Numbered from the stretch's first letter, positions 17,118 to 26,643 are shown. The stretch: 64,000 nt of DNA from Spirosoma aerolatum (GCF_002056795.1 NZ_CP020104.1:2553001-2617000); one strand, 5' to 3'. A program made the numbers and translations. The notes: a model not told the origin generated them from the letters alone.

Positions 17118-17175
17118 AGGTCTGAAAAATGTACAAGGCTTAGAGTAATCTAAATTTTGTACATTTCCTAGACCT
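17118..17175. repeat. Imperfect 19-bp inverted repeat
   Basis: Arms 17118-17136 and 17157-17175 (AGGTCT...AAATGTACAA) match with three mismatches around a 20-nt loop. It lies between the terminator of the plus-strand gene and the 3' end of the thioredoxin gene (17261), so it may end minus-strand transcription. Confidence 0.5.
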
Positions 17176-17260
17176 GTTGAATAACTGATTTTATGTAAAG
17201 GGAATAAAGCGAGAAAAACGATCTGACACTTTAGTACGGAAAAATTAGGAATGTCTTATT

Positions 17261-17845
17261 TTACTTCGCTTTCAAAATAACCTCTTCCAACTTCGTTTTT
17301 AGAGTATCTCCCTGACTAGGCTTTGGGGCATCTCTCAATAAAATACGGCCGGTTTGATCGCTAATAAAGTAGTAGGGTATAGATAGACGGTCTTCTTGAT
17401 CATGAACAACTTTCCACATGTCTTTTTGTAATTCCCGGCTTGCAATAATGTGGTGACCAGATAAGCCGTATTTCTTGATTGTTTTTAGCCACTTCCCTTT
17501 ATAATTGGTCCTATCGATGGACAGGTAAAGCAGCTCGACCGTCTTATTCTGAGTAACATCTTCCAAGGCTTGATGCTTTTCAAACTCGATTAGACAAGGT
17601 TTGCACCAAGTGGCCCAAACGTCAACATAGACGATTTTACCAGGAAACAAGGCCATCAATTGTTTGAATGAACTGTATGTTTCAGTTTCCAATAGCACTA
17701 ATTCAGACTCTTTGATAATCTTCGTTGATGAGAATTGAGTTCGGTCATTGTCTTTAAAACTGACAGACTGAGCCACAACAACTGAATGAAATCCCAAGAG
17801 TACAGTTGTTACAAAGTAGAGCAGACTCACTTTAGTCTTGAGCAT
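17261..17845 (-). CDS. TlpA-like thioredoxin-fold protein
   Basis: 194 aa from the ATG at 17845, which has a purine-rich AGGAAA just upstream; the longer frame to 17926 lacks support. The signal peptide is KTKVSLLYFVTTVLLGFHSVVVAQ, so the protein is periplasmic. The active site WATWCKPC (about residue 80) is a CxxC with the Lys-Pro of TlpA/ResA-type reductases, and the cis-proline region IPYYFISDQTGRI follows. Likely role is thiol-disulfide reduction of envelope proteins. It is monocistronic and lies in the AT-rich 16-18 kb region. Confidence 0.9.
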   Translation of the reverse strand: MLKTKVSLLYFVTTVLLGFHSVVVAQSVSFKDNDRTQFSSTKIIKESELVLLETETYSSFKQLMALFPGKIVYVDVWATWCKPCLIEFEKHQALEDVTQNKTVELLYLSIDRTNYKGKWLKTIKKYGLSGHHIIASRELQKDMWKVVHDQEDRLSIPYYFISDQTGRILLRDAPKPSQGDTLKTKLEEVILKAK

Positions 17846-18191
17846 ATTTTCCTGTTGTATAAGTGCGTTTATGATAGCTAAAGCACAAATCGTCAGCCTA
17901 ATTACTTGTGATTGACGTCTCTTCAAAACGCTCCTTTTTGCAAGGTTAAAAAAAAGAGTGAGATAAACTACAGTACCCGTTTGAAAAGAATAACCAAACT
18001 AACCTAAGTGACAAATTTGCAGGTTTGCCGGGTCGGGCCGTTTTTAGATTTACTCTATAAAAAAAGAAACTCCCCCCGCAACGCAGGAGGAGTTTTCTCA
18101 ACCTAATCTAATCTGATGAAGTGTAATTGTCGTTGAGTAGTGTCAATCCCGAAGGTTGTCAATGCCTTCGGATATACCTCTTCGCAAAAGC
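17846..18191. other. Intergenic region with a minus-strand terminator
   Basis: About 345 bp between the thioredoxin gene start and the TonB receptor stop. I see no gene. It holds the receptor terminator (18058-18095) and presumably the thioredoxin promoter. Confidence 0.6.
18058..18095 (-). terminator. Intrinsic terminator of the TonB-dependent receptor
   Basis: AAACTCC (18067-18073) pairs with GGAGTTT (18089-18095). Read on the minus strand the stem is followed by TTTCTTTTTTT, a classical intrinsic terminator, about 95 bp after the receptor stop. Confidence 0.8.
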
Positions 18192-21020
18192 TTATGAGCG
18201 AGGACGGCCTCCACGTCCACTGCCACCGCCCCGGTTTCCACCACCGTTGCCCGATGGCGACGACTGCTGTTGACCTTCATTGTTATCGTTTCCACCTTCG
18301 TTTCCTTTCAGGTCGTCGTTTTCAATTGATTTCCGGCGTTTCTGTGGTTGGTCGAAGCTCATTTTGCCAAGCTTGTAACTAAACGTCATCCGAACACCAG
18401 CGTTATAGAAGCTTGTTTGCGAGCTCTGGGTCAGAATTGGCGACGACAGTTCGGCACGCTGGGTAAACGGATGGTTGAAAATATTTTCGGCTGCTAAGCC
18501 TAAGCTGGCTTTCTTGTTATTGAATTCTTTCCGCAGACCCAGGCTGTAGAAATACATGGGACTCTGATAACCCTGCAACTGAATTTGTTTGCCACGGCCA
18601 CCACCAAAGAGCTGGAAGCCCCAGCCATTGGCCAGCGAAATGCTGCTCATGATCCGGCCACCAATCACCCAGCCTGCGTTCGAAGCCGAATAAATTGGGT
18701 TAGCATTGTTGTTGGTCAGAGTTACATGGTAGAGATCGATGCCGCCACCCAGTTGTAACTTTTTAAACAGCATGCCATTGCCAAACAGGTTCAGACCAGC
18801 CGCATCTTCGTGCCCAACGTTTTGGTAGCTGGTACGGATCACCTGTTGCAATACTGGATTGGTCGGATCACCAATCGATTGCTTTGATACGTCCCGAACG
18901 GCTGTGATTTCGTTGTTGGTCCGACGGGCAAAAAGCGACGCATTCAGGTATAAACCTTTGATGTTGGCACTGGTGCTGAACTCCACATTATCGGTCAACT
19001 CGGGAGACAGGTAGGGGTTACCAATCGTGATATTAGTTGGGTTAGCCGCGTTGATGTTTGGGTTTAGGAACTGGATGCCAGGGCGTTGAATCCGACGATT
19101 GTAGGCCAGTTTGATAATTTTGCCACCCTTCAGGCTTTTCGAGATGTTAATGCTCGGTACAATGTTGCCATAGTTCGGGATAGTGGCAGCCGGGGTAGCT
19201 GTTTCATTACTGAACCGGGCGTTGATGAACGTGTACTCATACCGGGCACCCGCCTTGATGGTAAACTTGCTTTTGGTCGTCAGGGTATATGACAGATAGG
19301 TAGCGGCTATGTTCTGATTGTAGAACAGAGCATTGGCTGGGCGCGACGTGTCGAGTTGATAACCACCTGTTTCGCCCGTAGCGAAATAATACTGATAGTC
19401 GCTGTTAGCCTGCCGGAAAATACCTTTACCACCGAATTCGAGCAATTGATTGGTTTTAATCGGTGTCTGGTAGTCGATCTGGAGCGTCGATTCCTGATTG
19501 TAGCTGGTGTTGTCGTTCTTTTGACGGCCCGTAACGGTATGGAAATCGGTACCACCAAGCAGGTCAGCCACGAAATCGTTGGTCCGGTTGTTGCGGCTAT
19601 AAAGTGCCAGCATACTGAATTCCTGCTGGGGCTTATAAATTTTGGTATACGTAACGTTAGCATCGACCGTACCCGACAGATCCGTTGTTTTTACGTTTCG
19701 ATTCGTGACGATGGGAAAATAACTGCTCGGCGCCGTTGTTTGGGTCAGCAGATTGGTTTGGTTGGTAATACCATTGCGGGCACCGTATCGGATACTGGCC
19801 GTCAGCGATGTATTCTTGTCGATATCGTAATCCCAGCCCAGCTGGAAGTTTCCGTTCAGACGCTGATTCAGGGTATTGGCACTTTGGAGTGTCCGGGTAG
19901 GCTCTGAGTAGGTGTTGGTCGCTTGATCGTAAGAACGGGTCGTCTGGTCGTTCAGGAACGATCCTTTGATATTGTATTCTGCACGGCCGAAACCACCCAG
20001 CGAGAAGCCCATTTTGCCGGTCCGGTAATTGCCGTGTAAGCCAAGCATACTCCCCCGGTTGCCAGCGCCACCGTTTGCATCCAGCGTCATACCCTGTAGG
20101 GTATTTTTCTTTGTCACAATGTTGATGATACCTGCCGATCCTTCCGCGTCATATTTGGCGGATGGCGAAGTAATTACTTCAACGGTCTTGATCTGATCGG
20201 CCGGGATTTGCTTCAACGCGTCGGCTACACTGCTGGCAACAATGGTGCTGGGCTTGTTGTTGATTAACACCCGCACGTTGCTGCTTCCGCGCAACTGGAC
20301 ATTCCCATCCAGATCGACCGACAGCATCGGTACTTTACGCATAATGTCAGTCGCATCGCCACCTTTAGCAGCCAGGTCTTTATCGGCGTTGTACACCAGC
20401 CGGTCTACTTTCTCCTCGACCATCGCTGCCTGACCAACTACGTTTACTTCGGCCAGCGTTTTAACATCGGCCGAAAGTTTAATGGTGCCTACATTAACGG
20501 TGCCGCCTTTGGCAATGGTCAGTACAGCACTGCGTTTGTCTTTATAACCGATGAAAGAGTAGAGCAGCCGGTATTTGCCGGGAGCTATCCGGTTCAGCGT
20601 AAACTGGCCTTTGGCATCGGCCGTTGTTCCGTCAATGGGTTTATTGGTCGATGTACTGAGCAACGCAATGGTAGCAAATTCAACAGGTTGATTGGTCGTC
20701 GAGTCCATCAGAACACCCGTAATTTTTCCGTTGCCACGGGCAATGGGGTCAGCTTCCGAAGGAGTAGCGCCGGGTTGAGGAGGGATTCCCTCTGGCGAAA
20801 TGGTCGACGGTGCTGAATCTGGAGGAGCTGTAAAACTATCGGGAGTTGTTGATTTGGGCATTGCGCCAAATGGATCGGGGGGCGTGGCCGCAGGAACAGT
20901 TAAGTTGCTGGGCTGGGTGCTTTGTGGCGTTGTAGGGTTGGTGCTACCCGGTACGGTTGTCACCTGCCCAAACGCAGTTGTCGCACTAGCAATAAGTATA
21001 GAAAGAATCAGCGTTCTCAT
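18192..21020 (-). CDS. TonB-dependent receptor (outer membrane beta-barrel family)
   Basis: 942 aa from the ATG at 21020 (MRTLILSILIASATTAFGQ, a good signal peptide); the frame is open to 21155 without a better start. A Pro/Ser/Thr-rich segment (about 20-95) leads to a carboxypeptidase-regulatory-like domain (about 97-185, GKITGVLMDSTTNQPVEF), a plug (about 190-300, containing VRVLINNKPS and AGIINIVTKKN) and a large barrel of the OMP_b-brl_3 type. About 50 residues rich in Gly, Asn and Gln extend beyond the last strand (MSFDQPQKRRKSIENDD onwards), unusual for a barrel and possibly an extracellular or periplasmic tail. Substrate is unknown; no SusD partner is adjacent. Confidence 0.92.
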   Translation of the reverse strand: MRTLILSILIASATTAFGQVTTVPGSTNPTTPQSTQPSNLTVPAATPPDPFGAMPKSTTPDSFTAPPDSAPSTISPEGIPPQPGATPSEADPIARGNGKITGVLMDSTTNQPVEFATIALLSTSTNKPIDGTTADAKGQFTLNRIAPGKYRLLYSFIGYKDKRSAVLTIAKGGTVNVGTIKLSADVKTLAEVNVVGQAAMVEEKVDRLVYNADKDLAAKGGDATDIMRKVPMLSVDLDGNVQLRGSSNVRVLINNKPSTIVASSVADALKQIPADQIKTVEVITSPSAKYDAEGSAGIINIVTKKNTLQGMTLDANGGAGNRGSMLGLHGNYRTGKMGFSLGGFGRAEYNIKGSFLNDQTTRSYDQATNTYSEPTRTLQSANTLNQRLNGNFQLGWDYDIDKNTSLTASIRYGARNGITNQTNLLTQTTAPSSYFPIVTNRNVKTTDLSGTVDANVTYTKIYKPQQEFSMLALYSRNNRTNDFVADLLGGTDFHTVTGRQKNDNTSYNQESTLQIDYQTPIKTNQLLEFGGKGIFRQANSDYQYYFATGETGGYQLDTSRPANALFYNQNIAATYLSYTLTTKSKFTIKAGARYEYTFINARFSNETATPAATIPNYGNIVPSINISKSLKGGKIIKLAYNRRIQRPGIQFLNPNINAANPTNITIGNPYLSPELTDNVEFSTSANIKGLYLNASLFARRTNNEITAVRDVSKQSIGDPTNPVLQQVIRTSYQNVGHEDAAGLNLFGNGMLFKKLQLGGGIDLYHVTLTNNNANPIYSASNAGWVIGGRIMSSISLANGWGFQLFGGGRGKQIQLQGYQSPMYFYSLGLRKEFNNKKASLGLAAENIFNHPFTQRAELSSPILTQSSQTSFYNAGVRMTFSYKLGKMSFDQPQKRRKSIENDDLKGNEGGNDNNEGQQQSSPSGNGGGNRGGGSGRGGRPRS

Positions 21021-21425
21021 AACGGTTAAAATTGACGCGTCAAATGTCCAATGGATAAATTGTCCTGAGAAATCAAATTGGCGGAATGCCCGTTTTTGGC
21101 TGTCGAAGAGGATAAATAGCCGGGTGAAGAATATGAATGCACCTGCATCTGTCAAAACTCGATTTCTCGGAAAACGTTTGAAAAACAGTTCCTAAGCCGT
21201 TTCGAGATTCGAGTTTTGACGGCCTGATGCTACTGAACAGGCACCTTTGGGCATGAACGGATTTTGCCGTAATTGAGATTTATGAAATCTGATTTTCAGG
21301 AAGTCGATGCGTCAGGAAATGAGCAAACGGTCGACAAAAAGGCGGTGGATAAGGTGATGGCTTGGCCCTAAACCAGTACATTTGTCGGTAAAGTAGTAAC
21401 TTGCTTAACGCGCTATCGACGTTTT
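21021..21425. other. Intergenic region with an imperfect inverted repeat
   Basis: About 400 bp between divergent genes. A 12-bp perfect repeat, GTCAAAACTCGA (21151-21162) and TCGAGTTTTGAC (21209-21220), extends with one bulge into TCTCG and CGAGA and lies 130 bp upstream of the receptor start. No gene is seen. Confidence 0.55.
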
Positions 21426-22886
21426 ATGACGCGGCTTCTGTTGGTTTTAGCCTTTTTCTGTCCTGTTTTTTACCTGTTTACGTATAATTCCGGTTACGGC
21501 TACGATGCTTATGAGTACCTGGTGATTGCGCGTTCGCTCAGCGAAGGCTATCAATTGTACGACTTTATTCCGTCGAAATCCTACCTGCTGTATTCGTCTA
21601 CGAGCGTACTGTTGAATCTATTGGGAGGCTATAACCACGTTACCGTTTCTGCACTGATTACACTACTGGCAGTTGGTGTATTGATTTCTGCCTGGCGAGC
21701 TGGTCGGCTGTTTGGTGAACGAACCGCTTTACTGACCGTGGTGCTGACTGCAATCGGCTGCTTTTTCATGGAAATGAATTTCCTGGAGCCCGAAAGTTGG
21801 GTGGCTATCTGTGGCTTGAATGCTTTTACGGTGGCTGTGGGCAACAACGGCAGACCGAACTGGCGTTGGCTGGCCGCTGGCTTTTTACTTGGGATCGGTA
21901 TGTGTTTCAAGAGTGTAGCTGCTTTTTATGTAATTGGTTTTGGCGCGTATATCCTGCTCCTGTGTCTGACAGGACGAATCACCTTCTGGCCGATGGTCAT
22001 TCGGGGTATGTTGGTATTGCTGGGTTTCGCACTACCGCTACTACTCTCCATCCTCTACTTTTACACAACTAATCGGCTGGATGCGCATCTGGAGTGGACC
22101 TATATTTACCCGTTCAGTGGCTACCCGGCCCATACCTTATTTCTGACTAAGTTTTTTATTAAGCTGAGTTGGTTGATTCTGCTCTTGCTGATCTCAGCCC
22201 TATTGGTTGTACAACGTCCCTACCGGATCATTTATCAGAAAACTCCGATTATCTGGCTGGTACTCCTATTAGCCGCTTTTGCCTGTGTCCCCATGCTGAA
22301 AACGCAGGCCAGTCATTACTTTTTTCAGGCGGCTGTTTTCTTTTCGCTGCACCTGGGATTTCTGGCCGATCAATGGCTGGAGTTGTACGAAGCCCGTCAT
22401 CGTAACATACCCTACCGACTTATTTTTATAGGGATCGGTGGGGTAGGTGTGCTTCTACTCGTGAGTTTACTGCTGTATCGTCCCGATGCCCTCAAACGCT
22501 TTACGTCTATCGCCGATTATGCGGGTGAAGAACAGGCGGGCGCGTTTATTCGGGAACGAGCAGGTAATGGTCATGTGTTACTCTTCGACAACGCCATGAG
22601 TTTATACTATCTGTCGGACCGGGAGCCGAATGTACCGTTCATTTTTACCGAGATGCAGACAACCCATTACATCGAATCACATCCGGATACGTATGGGAAG
22701 GCGCTGGCCGACACGAGTTTAAAACTGGTTATTTTTGGCAATCGATCCAGTCTGATCGATGATAGTACGGCCATCAATAAACCTACTAATGCGTATGCTA
22801 TTCGCCAATTGCAGGCTGGTTTACAACAACATTTCGTGAAGGTGAAAGACCCGCGATTTCCGCTAACCTACTGGGTACGGAAGTAA
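21426..22886 (+). CDS. Membrane glycosyltransferase, GT39/ArnT-like
   Basis: 486 aa with about eleven helices in the first 350 residues and a soluble C-terminal part (about 355-486). The N-terminal loop after the first helix holds Asp27 in GYGYDAYEYL, the place of the catalytic Asp in PMT/ArnT-type GT-C enzymes that use polyprenyl-phosphate sugars. It is followed after 39 bp by a dolichol-phosphate-mannose-synthase-like GT2, the usual maker of such donors, so the pair probably glycosylates an envelope component at the periplasmic face. Acceptor unknown. Confidence 0.82.
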   Translation: MTRLLLVLAFFCPVFYLFTYNSGYGYDAYEYLVIARSLSEGYQLYDFIPSKSYLLYSSTSVLLNLLGGYNHVTVSALITLLAVGVLISAWRAGRLFGERTALLTVVLTAIGCFFMEMNFLEPESWVAICGLNAFTVAVGNNGRPNWRWLAAGFLLGIGMCFKSVAAFYVIGFGAYILLLCLTGRITFWPMVIRGMLVLLGFALPLLLSILYFYTTNRLDAHLEWTYIYPFSGYPAHTLFLTKFFIKLSWLILLLLISALLVVQRPYRIIYQKTPIIWLVLLLAAFACVPMLKTQASHYFFQAAVFFSLHLGFLADQWLELYEARHRNIPYRLIFIGIGGVGVLLLVSLLLYRPDALKRFTSIADYAGEEQAGAFIRERAGNGHVLLFDNAMSLYYLSDREPNVPFIFTEMQTTHYIESHPDTYGKALADTSLKLVIFGNRSSLIDDSTAINKPTNAYAIRQLQAGLQQHFVKVKDPRFPLTYWVRK

Positions 22887-22913
22887 ACACTGCGCAGTTG
22901 GTTTCTTTTCGAT

Positions 22914-22921
22914 TATCTTTG
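22914..22921 (+). promoter_or_regulatory. TAnnTTTG box upstream of the GT2 gene
   Basis: TATCTTTG lies 4 bp before the ATG at 22926. It fits the -7 consensus, but the distance is very short, so it may not be the functional start site. Confidence 0.3.
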
Positions 22922-22925
22922 TTTT

Positions 22926-23609
22926 ATGTTGCTATCCGTTCTGATTCCTGCTTACAACGAGTTTAAAAATATAGATATACTCATTGAGAAAGTTCAGGCT
23001 GTTCCGTTAACGAAAGAAATAATTATTGTCGACGACGGCTCTACCGATGGCACCCGCGACCGGCTAAATAGCTATCGCTCTGTGCCAAACATGACAATTG
23101 TTTTTCATGAACACAATCAGGGAAAAGGGGCAGCGATCCGTACGGCTATCCAGCATATGACGGGTGATATTGCTATTGTACAGGATGCCGATCTGGAATA
23201 CGAACCGCAGGATTATCTGGCACTGGTGCAGCCCATTGTTGACGGGAAAGAGCAGGTTGTATATGGGTCGCGATTTCTGAAGCCCGAAAATCGCCACTCC
23301 TACATGAGTTTTTACATTGGCGGGCAAGTCGTAACGATGCTCACAAATATCCTTTACAATCAGCGATTAACCGACGAACCTACCTGCTATAAAGTGTTCA
23401 AAGCTGATTTTCTGCGATCGATCCCGCTCGACTGTACCCGTTTCGAGTTTTGCCCTGAAGTAACGGCCAAAGTGGCCAAACGGGGTATAAAAATCAAAGA
23501 GTTACCGATCAGTTACTATCCCCGATCCATTGCCGAAGGCAAGAAAATTTCCTGGTTCGATGGCATCGAAGCCATCTGGGTCCTCCTTAAATACCGATTT
23601 GTGAAATAA
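22926..23609 (+). CDS. GT2 glycosyltransferase, polyprenyl-phosphate sugar synthase-like
   Basis: 227 aa, a single GT-A domain without C-terminal membrane helices. Motifs: LIPAYNEFKNI at the N-terminus, nucleotide-binding VDDGSTDGTRD, and the metal-binding QDADLEYEPQDY. This is the DPM1-like pattern, transferring a sugar from a nucleotide sugar to polyprenyl phosphate at the cytoplasmic face. Pairing with the upstream GT39-like gene fits donor synthesis followed by transfer. Confidence 0.9.
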   Translation: MLLSVLIPAYNEFKNIDILIEKVQAVPLTKEIIIVDDGSTDGTRDRLNSYRSVPNMTIVFHEHNQGKGAAIRTAIQHMTGDIAIVQDADLEYEPQDYLALVQPIVDGKEQVVYGSRFLKPENRHSYMSFYIGGQVVTMLTNILYNQRLTDEPTCYKVFKADFLRSIPLDCTRFEFCPEVTAKVAKRGIKIKELPISYYPRSIAEGKKISWFDGIEAIWVLLKYRFVK

Positions 23610-23714
23610 AAATAAGCAAGAGGTCAACGTTGGTTAATACTAACTTTTTGGTGCCAGACGAAAGCATCTAACACCACACGAAAACAACTGTTGACCATTC
23701 CTGACTACGGTTAA

Positions 23715-24638
23715 CTACTCTTGTCCCCGTTCCTTTACAACACTCAGAAATGTCTTGGGTATTGGCGCGTCGAAACGCATGACTTCACCCGTGATGGGGT
23801 GAGTAAATGCCAGCGTTTCGGCATGTAAACCCAGACGCCCGATGGGGTCGGTTTGAGCGCCGTACTTGACATCGCCAGCAATAGGATGGCCAATGTCATT
23901 CATATGGACCCGTATCTGGTTTTTTCGGCCCGTTTCCAGTTCGAGTTCAACCAGTGCATAGCCATTTGCTGCTTTAGACACCCGGTAGTTGGTAACCGAC
24001 AGTTGGCCGTTGTCAGGGTTTTGGCTGGAATACACGATAAGCGCTTTGCTCTCCCGCAGGTATGATGTGATGGTGCCTGCAGGCGGCTTGGGTACGCCCT
24101 CGACCAGCGCGACATAGGTTCGCTGTTTGGTCGTGGCGTTCCAGGATTCCTGCATCAACTGCTGCACGTTTTCACTACGGGCAAACATCATTACGCCCGA
24201 TGTTTCTCGGTCGAGTCGATGGATGATGAAGATTTTATTTTTTGGGTTTTCTTTCTTGACGTAATCGCTCAGGATGCCATAAGCTGTACGGTCACGTTCT
24301 TTGGCCGTAGCCATCGAAAGCAGTCCAGCCTGTTTGTTAATGACAATAATATCCGGGTCTTCGTACAGCAGGGTTAACCCTCGATACTGTGAGGTTTCGG
24401 GCGCCCGATTGGCTGCCACAGTCACAACTTGTTCAGGCTGAAGGGGATGGTTAAACTGCGTATAGACTTTGCCGTCAATCAGAATCTGTTTATTTCGAAG
24501 CAGCGATTTAATATTGTTCCGGTTTTTATGCGGCAGTTTGGCGATTAGAAACGCCATTAACTCAGCCGGTTCCGACACAGTTAGCTGCAAATCGGCGCGT
24601 TTACCATGTGGCCGACGGGGTTGTTCGGTATGCTCCAT
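23715..24638 (-). CDS. RluA-family pseudouridine synthase
   Basis: 307 aa. An S4 RNA-binding domain (about residues 20-75, NIKSLLRNKQILIDG) precedes the catalytic domain with IIHRLDRETSGVMMFA, where Asp143 is the catalytic aspartate. C-terminal motifs GRKNQIRVHMNDIGHPIAGD confirm the RluA/RluD group. It isomerises uridine in rRNA or tRNA; the target site cannot be read from sequence. It is monocistronic, with an AT-rich gap before the tRNA. Confidence 0.94.
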   Translation of the reverse strand: MEHTEQPRRPHGKRADLQLTVSEPAELMAFLIAKLPHKNRNNIKSLLRNKQILIDGKVYTQFNHPLQPEQVVTVAANRAPETSQYRGLTLLYEDPDIIVINKQAGLLSMATAKERDRTAYGILSDYVKKENPKNKIFIIHRLDRETSGVMMFARSENVQQLMQESWNATTKQRTYVALVEGVPKPPAGTITSYLRESKALIVYSSQNPDNGQLSVTNYRVSKAANGYALVELELETGRKNQIRVHMNDIGHPIAGDVKYGAQTDPIGRLGLHAETLAFTHPITGEVMRFDAPIPKTFLSVVKERGQE

Positions 24639-24884
24639 TCCACAAAGGTACGCTTTCGTAGCTGAACTGACCTAATAACACTATGAATGCATGCATAAGT
24701 GTTCTGATTTATGGGACGAATTCTATAAATATATTACGAACCTGTTTTGAACTTTTATTCTAAGCTATAAAGTTTCGTAGATCTCATTCATAGAATGATA
24801 TTGGCTAATGATTAGAATTTGTTATTTGAATTAACTAAGAGAAATAAGCATTAGTTGAAATATAAATAATGATTAATGTATGCA
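24639..24884. other. AT-rich gap between rluA-like gene and tRNA
   Basis: About 245 bp, strikingly AT-rich, with no coding frame I can support. No integrase, att-like duplication of the tRNA end or mobile gene is visible. Confidence 0.5.
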
Positions 24885-24920
24885 AATAAAAAGCCACTTA
24901 ACATTTAACGCTAAGTGGCT
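24885..24920 (-). terminator. Intrinsic terminator of tRNA-Arg
   Basis: AGCCACTTA (24892-24900) pairs perfectly with TAAGTGGCT (24912-24920), an 11-nt loop. On the minus strand the stem is followed by TTTTTATTT, so it ends tRNA transcription 12 bp downstream. Confidence 0.85.
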
Positions 24921-24931
24921 GATAATCAATG

Positions 24932-25005
24932 TGCACTCGTAGGGATTCGAACCCCAAACCTCCTGATCCGTAGTCAGGTGCTCTATCCAATTGAGCTACG
25001 AATGC
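24932..25005 (-). tRNA. tRNA-Arg (anticodon ACG)
   Basis: 74 nt on the minus strand. The acceptor stem is GCATTCG with CGAGTGC plus discriminator A, with one T-G wobble. The D arm is GCTCAATTGGATAGAGC, the anticodon stem CCTGA/TCAGG encloses loop CTACGGA giving anticodon ACG, and the T arm has GGTTCGAATCC. CCA is not encoded. A perfect terminator follows. Confidence 0.97.
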
Positions 25006-25058
25006 ATTTCCCGTTGATTGGGAGTGCAAAAGTAGGAAGAAAAAGCTCTATTGTCAAC

Positions 25059-25856
25059 CTATTTGCCCGAAAAATTTGGTCTTCTTTTCATCAGAAACGC
25101 GCTTATGCCTTCCATTGCATCTGCTGATTGTCCTAAAGTATCCTGATTGTCAGCTTCTTGCTCAAGCTGGTGGTCAAGGTCTGAGTACAGTGATTGATTC
25201 AATACTTTTTTCATGGCTCCTATAGCACGAGTGGGGGCTGAGGCATAATAGGCTACTACTTGGCTTATAGTATCGTCGAGGTCACCTGTGGGGACGGAAC
25301 GGCTTACCAGACCCATTTGAGCGGCTTCTGGGCCGTATACCCGGCGCCCTGTACTGCATAGCTCAAACGCACGTTGTGGGCCGATCAGTCTGGGTAAGAA
25401 AAAGGTGGAACCTGCATCGGGCATTAGGCCGATGTTGATAAAGATCTGACTAAAGTAGGCTTCGTCTGCACATATAATCTGATCGCAGGCCAGTGCTAAT
25501 GAGCAACCTGCGCCAGCCGCCACGCCATTAATCCGCCCAATTACGGGTTTGGGTAGGTTCCGAATGGCCCGAATCATGGGGTGATAGGTGCTCCGCAATG
25601 AATCGCCTAGTTGTAAAGAACTGCTCGCTGAGGCAGCTTTGGCAAACCCTTCCTTCAGGTCGGCACCCGACGAGAAAGCTTTGTCGCCTGCACCCGTCAG
25701 GATCACAACGCGTACCTGGTCATCGGCACCAGCTGCTTCAATGGCTGAAGTAATATCCTGAATCAACCCCGGACTCAGGGCATTGTATACCTGGGGGCGA
25801 TTCAGGGTAATCCGACAAACGGAGTCCGTGACTTCGTAAAGTAAGTTTTCGTACAT
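25059..25856 (-). CDS. Enoyl-CoA hydratase/isomerase family protein
   Basis: 265 aa from the ATG at 25856 (MYENLLYEVTDSVCRITLNRP); an in-frame ATG at 25892 is possible but adds an unlikely polar leader. Crotonase-fold motifs: oxyanion-hole strands AFSSGADLKEG and NGVAAGAGCSLALACD, then GLMPDAGSTFFLPRLIG. The last motif and overall style resemble the PaaG/PaaB-like isomerases of aromatic degradation, but no paa genes are nearby, so only the family is called. It acts on acyl-CoA in the cytoplasm. Short inverted ATGACTATAAATGAC-like repeats lie around the upstream region (25877-25945). Confidence 0.88.
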   Translation of the reverse strand: MYENLLYEVTDSVCRITLNRPQVYNALSPGLIQDITSAIEAAGADDQVRVVILTGAGDKAFSSGADLKEGFAKAASASSSLQLGDSLRSTYHPMIRAIRNLPKPVIGRINGVAAGAGCSLALACDQIICADEAYFSQIFINIGLMPDAGSTFFLPRLIGPQRAFELCSTGRRVYGPEAAQMGLVSRSVPTGDLDDTISQVVAYYASAPTRAIGAMKKVLNQSLYSDLDHQLEQEADNQDTLGQSADAMEGISAFLMKRRPNFSGK

Positions 25857-25956
25857 ACAAGGTAAGGGGCGCTGTTGGTCATTTATAGTCATAAACTGTC
25901 ATTGGTTGTCAGTCTATACCTATAAATGACTATAAAATGACGCAAAGCTAATGGCT

Positions 25957-26595
25957 TTAAATGAGCCAAAATACTGTTAGTAAACTTACACCAAAACCAA
26001 GTGCTAAACCGACTGTAATTTGTGAAAGCGTGTGGGCATTGAGCTTCAGCCGGGCACTTGCCACAAATCCTGCCAGAAGGACGAGCAGGAGCAATGAGAA
26101 AAATAGATCGTTAATGCTGAATTTAAGCATGATACTACCTACTACCCCTATAACTCCGCCGACCCCTACACTATGAGCGCTTATTTGCCAACTCAGGCTA
26201 ATCAAACCTACTAGTAATATAGAGATAGCGGTGCTGGCTAATAAAACACCGATTTCAGGTGCAACGGTCGATACCAGCTCCATCCGAAAGGTGAACAAAT
26301 AAGCCAAGAATAAATAAATCAGGGCGGTCAGAAAATAGGGCAATCGTCGATCTGCCAGCGTATTGAGTTGCAGGCTTTTGACGTAACCGCTGCGGAAGAG
26401 GTAGTAGATCAATAGGGAGGGTACCGCAAACGTCCCTACAAAAATCAGAACCAGTAAGCTGAGCCGTAATGAACTGGAAAAAGCATCCATGCCCAATACG
26501 CTGGGCACCTGAAACAGCAATATGCCAAACAACAGCGTCGGCATCAGCAACGGATGAAAAATAACCGAAAGAAAGCGGGCAAAACTGTTGGTCAA
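25957..26595 (-). CDS. PAP2-like integral membrane protein
   Basis: 212 aa from a TTG at 26595 (reads M-TNSFARFLSVIFHPLLMPTLLF). The frame is open to 26670, but a TACTTTTG promoter box lies inside that extension at 26644-26651 and would put the transcript start below the longer GTG. About six helices are present. Elements recall PAP2 phosphatases: LADRRLPYF, SAHSVGVGG (compare PSGH) and ARLKLNAHTLSQ (compare SR-x5-H-x3-D, here with Gln for Asp). The imperfect motifs make catalytic activity doubtful. Confidence 0.7.
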   Translation of the reverse strand: MTNSFARFLSVIFHPLLMPTLLFGILLFQVPSVLGMDAFSSSLRLSLLVLIFVGTFAVPSLLIYYLFRSGYVKSLQLNTLADRRLPYFLTALIYLFLAYLFTFRMELVSTVAPEIGVLLASTAISILLVGLISLSWQISAHSVGVGGVIGVVGSIMLKFSINDLFFSLLLLVLLAGFVASARLKLNAHTLSQITVGLALGFGVSLLTVFWLI

Positions 26596-26643
26596 TGGAT
26601 AATGAACCGCGCGGGCGGCACCGAATGATGATGAACGATGATG

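Noticed and set aside
24639..25005. tRNA-Arg with adjacent AT-rich DNA as a mobile-element integration site
   Set aside because: No integrase, no duplicated tRNA 3' end and no cargo genes are present.
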